A stretch of DNA of 64,000 bases, taken from positions 3,097,001-3,161,000 of the forward strand of contig NZ_PKFQ01000001.1 of the NCBI RefSeq assembly GCF_002939475.1. The letters run 5' to 3'. Origin of the DNA: Streptomyces cinnamoneus (lineage in GTDB: Bacteria > Actinomycetota > Actinomycetes > Streptomycetales > Streptomycetaceae). The position numbers and the translations under genes were made by a program. Positions 60,027 to 64,000 of the stretch are shown here, one piece after another; the first letter of the stretch is position 1; the number at the start of each line of letters is the position of its first letter. The notes beneath the pieces were generated by a model. It had not been told where the DNA came from, did no database searches, and saw only the letters and a program-made list of their open reading frames with translations.

Positions 60027-61250
60027 ATGACCGCCAGCAGTCCCAGCAGTTCCGCCACCGAGACCGCATACGACCCGGGGTACGGCCACGGCCTCGACGA
60101 CGGGGACCGGCTGCCGCCGGCCCGTGTCGCCTACGGCCGCCGGACCTGGCGGGAGGTGGCCCACCTGCTGCTGAACCTCCCGGAGGGCCTCGGCGGCTTC
60201 GTCTACGTCTCGCTGTGGCTGTACGCGGGCATCGCCCTGTCCGTCACCGTGGTGGGCCTGCCCCTGCTGGCCGTGGGACTGATGGGCGCCAGGGTGCTGG
60301 GCCGGCTGGAGCGGGGCCGGGCGCGCGCCCTGCTGGGCGTGCGGATCGACGAGCCAAGCCCGCTGGTGCGGCACCGCACGGAGAAGGGCTTCTTCCCGTG
60401 GCTGTGGGCGACGCTGAAGGACCCGGTGGCGTGGCGCAGCACGCTGTACGCGTTCATACGATTGCCATGGGGTGTTCTCACGTTCGCCATCACCCTCGTC
60501 GCCCTCTTCGTCGCCTGGCCGGTTCTGGGCCACCTCGCCCGCGCCCTGACCAACGCCGACCGCGCGATGGTGCGCGGGCTGCTGTGCCCGTCGAGCGAGC
60601 TGGAGCGCCGGGTCGCGGAGCTGGAGGAGGACCGCGGCGTGGTCGTGGACACCGCCGCCGCCGACCTGCGCCGCATCGAGCGGGACCTCCACGACGGCGC
60701 CCAGGCCCGCCTCGTCGCCCTCGCCATGGGGCTCGGCCTCGCGAAGGAGAAGCTGCTTGAGGACCCCGACGCCGCCGCCAAGATGGTCGACGAGGCCCAC
60801 GGCGAGGTGAAGCTCGCCCTCCAGGAACTGCGCGACCTCGCCCGCGGCATCCACCCCGCCGTCCTCACCGACCGCGGCCTGGACGCCGCCCTGTCGTCGG
60901 TGGCGGCGCGCTGCACCGTGCCCGTGAAGGTGGCGGTGGACCTGCCGGCCCGTCCCGCGCCCGCGATCGAGGGCATCGCCTACTTCACCGTCTCCGAGCT
61001 GCTCCAGAACATCAGCAAGCACAGCCAGGCCCGCACGGCCGAGGTCGAGCTGTGGCGCAGGGACGACCGGCTGCTGATCCAGGTCCGTGACGACGGCCGC
61101 GGCGGCGCCTCCACCGCCGGCGGCAGCGGCCTGGCGGGCCTCGCCGAGCGGCTGCGCTCGGTCGACGGCCTGTTCGAGGTCGTCTCGCCGGTGGGCGGCC
61201 CGACCACGGTGACGGCCGAGCTGCCGTGGCGGAACCGCACGGCCCACTAG
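60027..61250 (+). CDS. Sensor histidine kinase 1 (HisKA_3 type)
   Basis: A 407-residue membrane kinase. The N-terminal part has four hydrophobic segments in two hairpins (residues about 50-85 and 145-185), with no large periplasmic domain. The phosphoacceptor is His222 in IERDLHDGAQARL. The ATP-binding domain has ELLQNISKHSQA, a DDGRGGAS motif and GSGLAGLAERLRSVDG. It begins with the usual Ala/Ser-rich cytoplasmic N-terminus. No strong ribosome-binding site is seen, so it may be leaderless. Its C-terminal half is nearly identical to kinase 2. Confidence 0.92.
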   Translation: MTASSPSSSATETAYDPGYGHGLDDGDRLPPARVAYGRRTWREVAHLLLNLPEGLGGFVYVSLWLYAGIALSVTVVGLPLLAVGLMGARVLGRLERGRARALLGVRIDEPSPLVRHRTEKGFFPWLWATLKDPVAWRSTLYAFIRLPWGVLTFAITLVALFVAWPVLGHLARALTNADRAMVRGLLCPSSELERRVAELEEDRGVVVDTAAADLRRIERDLHDGAQARLVALAMGLGLAKEKLLEDPDAAAKMVDEAHGEVKLALQELRDLARGIHPAVLTDRGLDAALSSVAARCTVPVKVAVDLPARPAPAIEGIAYFTVSELLQNISKHSQARTAEVELWRRDDRLLIQVRDDGRGGASTAGGSGLAGLAERLRSVDGLFEVVSPVGGPTTVTAELPWRNRTAH

Positions 61251-61266
61251 TCGCCACCCCTCCGGG

Positions 61267-61284
61267 GGTGGGGACAGCCCCACC
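61267..61284 (+). promoter_or_regulatory. Inverted repeat upstream of sensor kinase 2
   Basis: GGTGGGG-ACAG-CCCCACC has the same arms and four-base spacer as the repeat at 59951-59968. It lies 145 nt before the kinase 2 start and 17 nt after the kinase 1 stop. Confidence 0.6.
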
Positions 61285-61428
61285 CCCGGGACACCGACCC
61301 GCCGCATAGTCCCGCGGCCCCTCGCGCACCGATCCTGGGGACAGGGCGGCGAAGAGCGCGCCGGCGCCCGGAGCACGGCACCGCGCAGACGCCCGAGAGC
61401 GGACGACGAGGACGAGGACGACGAGGAC

Positions 61429-62766
61429 ATGGCCATCGACTACGGATCCCACGCCCCCGAGGCGCCCCGGTCGCACAAGGTGCCCGCCGTGCTGCGCGCG
61501 CCGTTGGAGGGCCGCACCTGGCGCGAGTTCCTGTACCTGCTGCTCGGCATGCCGATCGCGGTCTGCACGTTCGCGTACGCCGTCACCCTGACCGCGGCCG
61601 GCGTGGGCCTGCTCATCACCTTCCTCGGCGTGCCGCTGCTGGCCGCCACGCTCGTCGGCGCCCGCGGGCTGGGCGTCCTGGAGCGCGCCCGGGCCCGGGC
61701 GCTGCTGCGGCTGGAGGTCGCCGAGCCCGAGCCGGTGCGCACGCGGTCGCGGGACGGCCGGGCCGGCCTGATGGCCTGGGTGGGGGCGGTCCTCAAGAGC
61801 GGGACGTCCTGGCGTCACCTGCTCTACATGGTGCTGTACCTGCCGTGGGCGCTCTTCGCGTTCGTCGTCTCGTTGGTGCTGTGGTCGGTCTCCTGGACGG
61901 TGTTCCTGTACCCGCTGTGGAAGTGGGTGCTCCCGACGTACGGCGACCAGCCGGGCATCCAGCTGTACGGGGACGACGACGGCCGCACCTGGTACCTGGA
62001 CAGCCCCTTCGAGGTCGGGGCCGCCTCGGCCCTCGGCCTGGTGCTGGTGCTGGGCACCCCCTGGGTGATCCGGGGCCTGACGCAGGTGGACCGGCTGCTC
62101 GTGTCGGGGCTGCTGGGCCCGTCGCGGCTGGCGGAGCGGATGTGGGAGCTGGAGGAGGACCGCGGGGTGGTCGTGGACACCGCCGCCGCCGACCTGCGCC
62201 GCATCGAGCGCGACCTCCACGACGGCGCCCAGGCCCGCCTCGTCGCCCTCGCCATGGACCTGGGGCTCGCCAAGGAGAAGCTGCTCGAGGACCCCGACGC
62301 CGCCGCCAAGATGGTCGACGAGGCCCACGGCGAGGTGAAGCTCGCCCTCCAGGAACTGCGCGACCTCGCCCGCGGCATCCACCCCGCGATCCTCACCGAC
62401 CGCGGTCTCGGCCCGGCCCTGTCCGCCCTCGCCGCCCGCTGCACCGTGCCGGTGACGACCGAGGTGGACCTGCCGACGCGACCGGCCGCCGCGATCGAGG
62501 GCATCGCCTACTTCACCGTCTCCGAGCTGCTCCAGAACATCAGCAAGCACAGCCAGGCCCGCACGGCGCGTGTGGACGTGTGGCGTGTGGACAGCCGGCT
62601 GATGCTCCAGGTCGGGGACGACGGCCACGGCGGCGCCTCCACCGCCGGCGGCAGCGGACTGGCGGGCCTCGCCGAGCGGCTGCGCTCGGTCGACGGGCTG
62701 CTGGTCGTCGACTCCCCGCAGGGCGGCCCGACCACCGTGACGGCGGAGCTGCCCTGGCGGGCCTGA
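61429..62766 (+). CDS. Sensor histidine kinase 2 (HisKA_3 type)
   Basis: A 445-residue membrane kinase with hydrophobic segments at about residues 40-75 and 130-165 and a short loop of about 40 residues (YGDQPGIQLYGDDDGRTWYL) absent from kinase 1. His264 in IERDLHDGAQARL is the phosphoacceptor, and the GHL-type ATPase motifs are intact. GAGGAC precedes the ATG. The strong DNA identity of its catalytic part with kinase 1 suggests tandem duplication and homogenisation, with divergence limited to the sensing half. It probably phosphorylates the regulator downstream. Confidence 0.92.
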   Translation: MAIDYGSHAPEAPRSHKVPAVLRAPLEGRTWREFLYLLLGMPIAVCTFAYAVTLTAAGVGLLITFLGVPLLAATLVGARGLGVLERARARALLRLEVAEPEPVRTRSRDGRAGLMAWVGAVLKSGTSWRHLLYMVLYLPWALFAFVVSLVLWSVSWTVFLYPLWKWVLPTYGDQPGIQLYGDDDGRTWYLDSPFEVGAASALGLVLVLGTPWVIRGLTQVDRLLVSGLLGPSRLAERMWELEEDRGVVVDTAAADLRRIERDLHDGAQARLVALAMDLGLAKEKLLEDPDAAAKMVDEAHGEVKLALQELRDLARGIHPAILTDRGLGPALSALAARCTVPVTTEVDLPTRPAAAIEGIAYFTVSELLQNISKHSQARTARVDVWRVDSRLMLQVGDDGHGGASTAGGSGLAGLAERLRSVDGLLVVDSPQGGPTTVTAELPWRA

Positions 62767-62810
62767 CCGCGCGGCCACCGTCCCCCGGCTCGCCGCGCCA
62801 CCCCCTCGAC

Positions 62811-62841
62811 CCGGCCTCGGAGCGCACCGTTCCGAGGCCGG
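62811..62841 (+). terminator. Terminator after sensor kinase 2
   Basis: A perfect 11-bp stem with a nine-base loop, 45 nt beyond the kinase stop. The regulator may therefore have its own promoter or be expressed by read-through. Confidence 0.55.
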
Positions 62842-62925
62842 ATGCTGCGATGCTGGGAGGGTTCACGCATCGATCAGGCGCACGGGCGCCGAGGGGGCCG
62901 GAGAATCGTGATCGTGGAGGACAGG

Positions 62926-63585
62926 GTGCGGGTGGTCATCGCCGAGGACTCGGTACTGCTTCGGGAGGGCCTGACCCGGCTGCTGACCGACCGCGGCCAC
63001 GAGGTCGTCGCGGGGGTCGGCGACGGCGAGGCGCTGATCAAGGCGGTCGGGGACCTCGCGTCCGGCGACGCCCTGCCGGACGTGGTGGTCGCGGACGTGC
63101 GGATGCCCCCGACCCACACCGACGAGGGTGTGCGGGCCGCGGTGCGGCTGCGGCGCGACCACCCGGAGCTGGGGGTGCTGGTGCTGTCCCAGTACGTCGA
63201 GGAGCAGTACGCGACGGAGCTGCTGGCGGGCAGCAGCCGGGGCGTCGGCTATCTGCTGAAGGACCGGGTCGCCGAGGTGCGCGAGTTCGTCGACGCGGTG
63301 GTCCGGGTGGCCCGCGGCGGCACGGCGCTGGACCCCGAGGTCGTCGCCCAGCTGCTCGGCCGCAGCCGCAAGCAGGACGTGCTGGCCGGCCTCACCCCGC
63401 GCGAGCGGGAGGTCCTGGGTCTGATGGCCGAGGGACGCACCAACTCCGCCATCGCCCGGCAGCTGGTCGTCAGCGACGGGGCGGTGGAGAAGCACGTCAG
63501 CAACATCTTCCTCAAGCTGGGCCTGTCGCCGAGCGACGGCGACCACCGGCGCGTGCTCGCGGTGCTGACGTACCTGAGGTCGTAG
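62926..63585 (+). CDS. NarL/LuxR-type response regulator
   Basis: A 219-residue regulator. The receiver has the acidic pocket AED and phosphoacceptor Asp57 in VADVRMPP; the output domain is GerE/LuxR-like (LTPREREVLGLMAEGRTNSA, then IARQLVVSDGAVEKHVSNIF). GTG at MRVVIAEDSV is chosen for its GTGGAGGACAGG site; an upstream GTG adds six residues. It is the natural partner of one or both kinases and a candidate regulator of the divergent nuo operon. Confidence 0.93.
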   Translation: MRVVIAEDSVLLREGLTRLLTDRGHEVVAGVGDGEALIKAVGDLASGDALPDVVVADVRMPPTHTDEGVRAAVRLRRDHPELGVLVLSQYVEEQYATELLAGSSRGVGYLLKDRVAEVREFVDAVVRVARGGTALDPEVVAQLLGRSRKQDVLAGLTPREREVLGLMAEGRTNSAIARQLVVSDGAVEKHVSNIFLKLGLSPSDGDHRRVLAVLTYLRS

Positions 63586-63920
63586 CCGGCCCTCCGGCCG
63601 CCCGGCGTGCGGCCTGCCGCACGGCGCGCCCGCCCGGTCCGGGCACCGCCGCCCTCAGGTCGCACCGACGCGACGCGCGTCCTACGGCCTAGAACAAAAG
63701 GACGAGCCGCACGAACGGAACGGGAACGGGAACGGGGCCTTCGAAGTGGGGGCCCAGGGGGGTGCAAGACCATGACGAACAAGGGCATAACGGGGTTACC
63801 GGCTGCCGTTGACTCCGTGATCCATCCCGGGAAGGCTCCCCTCGCCCACGTACGATGGCCGAGGGAACGCCGGTCGGCGCCACCGAATGCGCGGCGCCGC
63901 CATGAGGGAGGTCCGAAGCA
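63586..63920 (+). other. Regulator-to-oxidoreductase spacer (335 bp, no gene)
   Basis: No gene is supported. A short direct repeat of GGAACG-like units lies at 63713-63737. TACGAT at 63851-63856 could be a -10 box for the downstream gene, but no good -35 box stands 16-18 nt before it. Confidence 0.5.
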
Positions 63921-64000
63921 GTGACCAGCCAGGTCAGCAGCCCGGCCGAGCAGGCCGATCCAGCCGCACAGCGCGGCGAGACCGAGCTCCACGACAGTCT
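63921..64000 (+). CDS. Probable 2-oxoacid:ferredoxin oxidoreductase alpha subunit (N-terminus only)
   Basis: Only about 26 codons are visible before the right edge. The GTG follows GGGAGGTCC at a good distance and reads MTSQVSSPAEQAD, then AAQRGETELHDS. This opening matches, from memory, the korA-type subunit that stands next to the second nuo cluster in Streptomyces. No catalytic domain can be seen, so the call rests on the N-terminus and the neighbourhood. Confidence 0.5.
   Translation, partial: MTSQVSSPAEQADPAAQRGETELHDS

Noticed and set aside
63713..63737. Short GGAACG-type direct repeats as a CRISPR or regulatory array
   Set aside because: Only about four units without spacers; too short for a CRISPR array and not positioned like a promoter element.

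Overview
The window is about 71% G+C chromosomal DNA from a Streptomyces or a very close relative. The evidence is the gene order (trpT-secE-nusG-rplKA ... rplJL-rpoBC-rpsLG-fusA-tuf ... S10-spc-secY-adk-map, then thrT-metT-rpmG-dehydratases, and a second nuo cluster beside a two-component system and a probable kor gene), the frequent GTG and TTG starts, the TTG-initiated RpoB of 1160 residues, and the TAnnnT-type -10 boxes. Large open frames on the opposite strand are G+C codon-bias shadows and are left out.

Positions 1-12694 (minus strand) hold the S10, spc and alpha-like ribosomal protein operons, from rpsJ through rplC-D-W-B, rpsS, rplV, rpsC, rplP, rpmC, rpsQ, rplN-X-E, rpsN-H, rplF-R, rpsE, rpmD and rplO to secY, adk and a left-truncated map. 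Many genes overlap by ATGA or TAATG. A consensus promoter about 370 nt upstream of rpsJ drives the S10 operon. Positions 13276-16327 (plus strand) carry only two genes between S10 and tuf: a Tat-type lipoprotein with a PIG-L deacetylase domain, and a metallophosphoesterase. Positions 16440-20830 (minus) are the str operon (rpsL-rpsG-fusA-tuf). Positions 21744-35173 (minus) carry rpoC, rpoB, rplL, rplJ with an L10-type leader, an LppX-like lipoprotein, rplA, rplK, nusG, secE and tRNA-Trp. A frameshifted relic sits between rpsL and rpoC.

Positions 35475-49818 are mixed housekeeping and accessory DNA: aminotransferase, adenosine deaminase, murB, a TetR/MFS efflux pair with matching operators, two hot-dog dehydratases, rpmG, three more tRNAs, an amidohydrolase that appears to have lost its catalytic residues, an NAD(P)-binding protein, YajQ, YccF, a remnant of a gas-vesicle cluster (gvpL-S-K, with gvpL frameshifted), small hypothetical genes, a SnoaL-like protein and HtpX.

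Positions 49960-59853 (minus) form a ten-gene NADH dehydrogenase-like operon, nuoA-B-C-H-I-J-K-L-M-N. It has no nuoD, E, F or G, and its NuoC carries a long repeat-rich tail. Divergent from it lie two near-duplicate sensor kinases and a NarL-type regulator, then the start of what is probably a 2-oxoacid:ferredoxin oxidoreductase alpha subunit, cut by the right edge. A shared inverted repeat precedes both kinases, and the first copy sits between the kinase and the nuo operon. This arrangement suggests a regulated ferredoxin-linked membrane complex. It and the paired operators and leader elements are the most interesting parts of the window.
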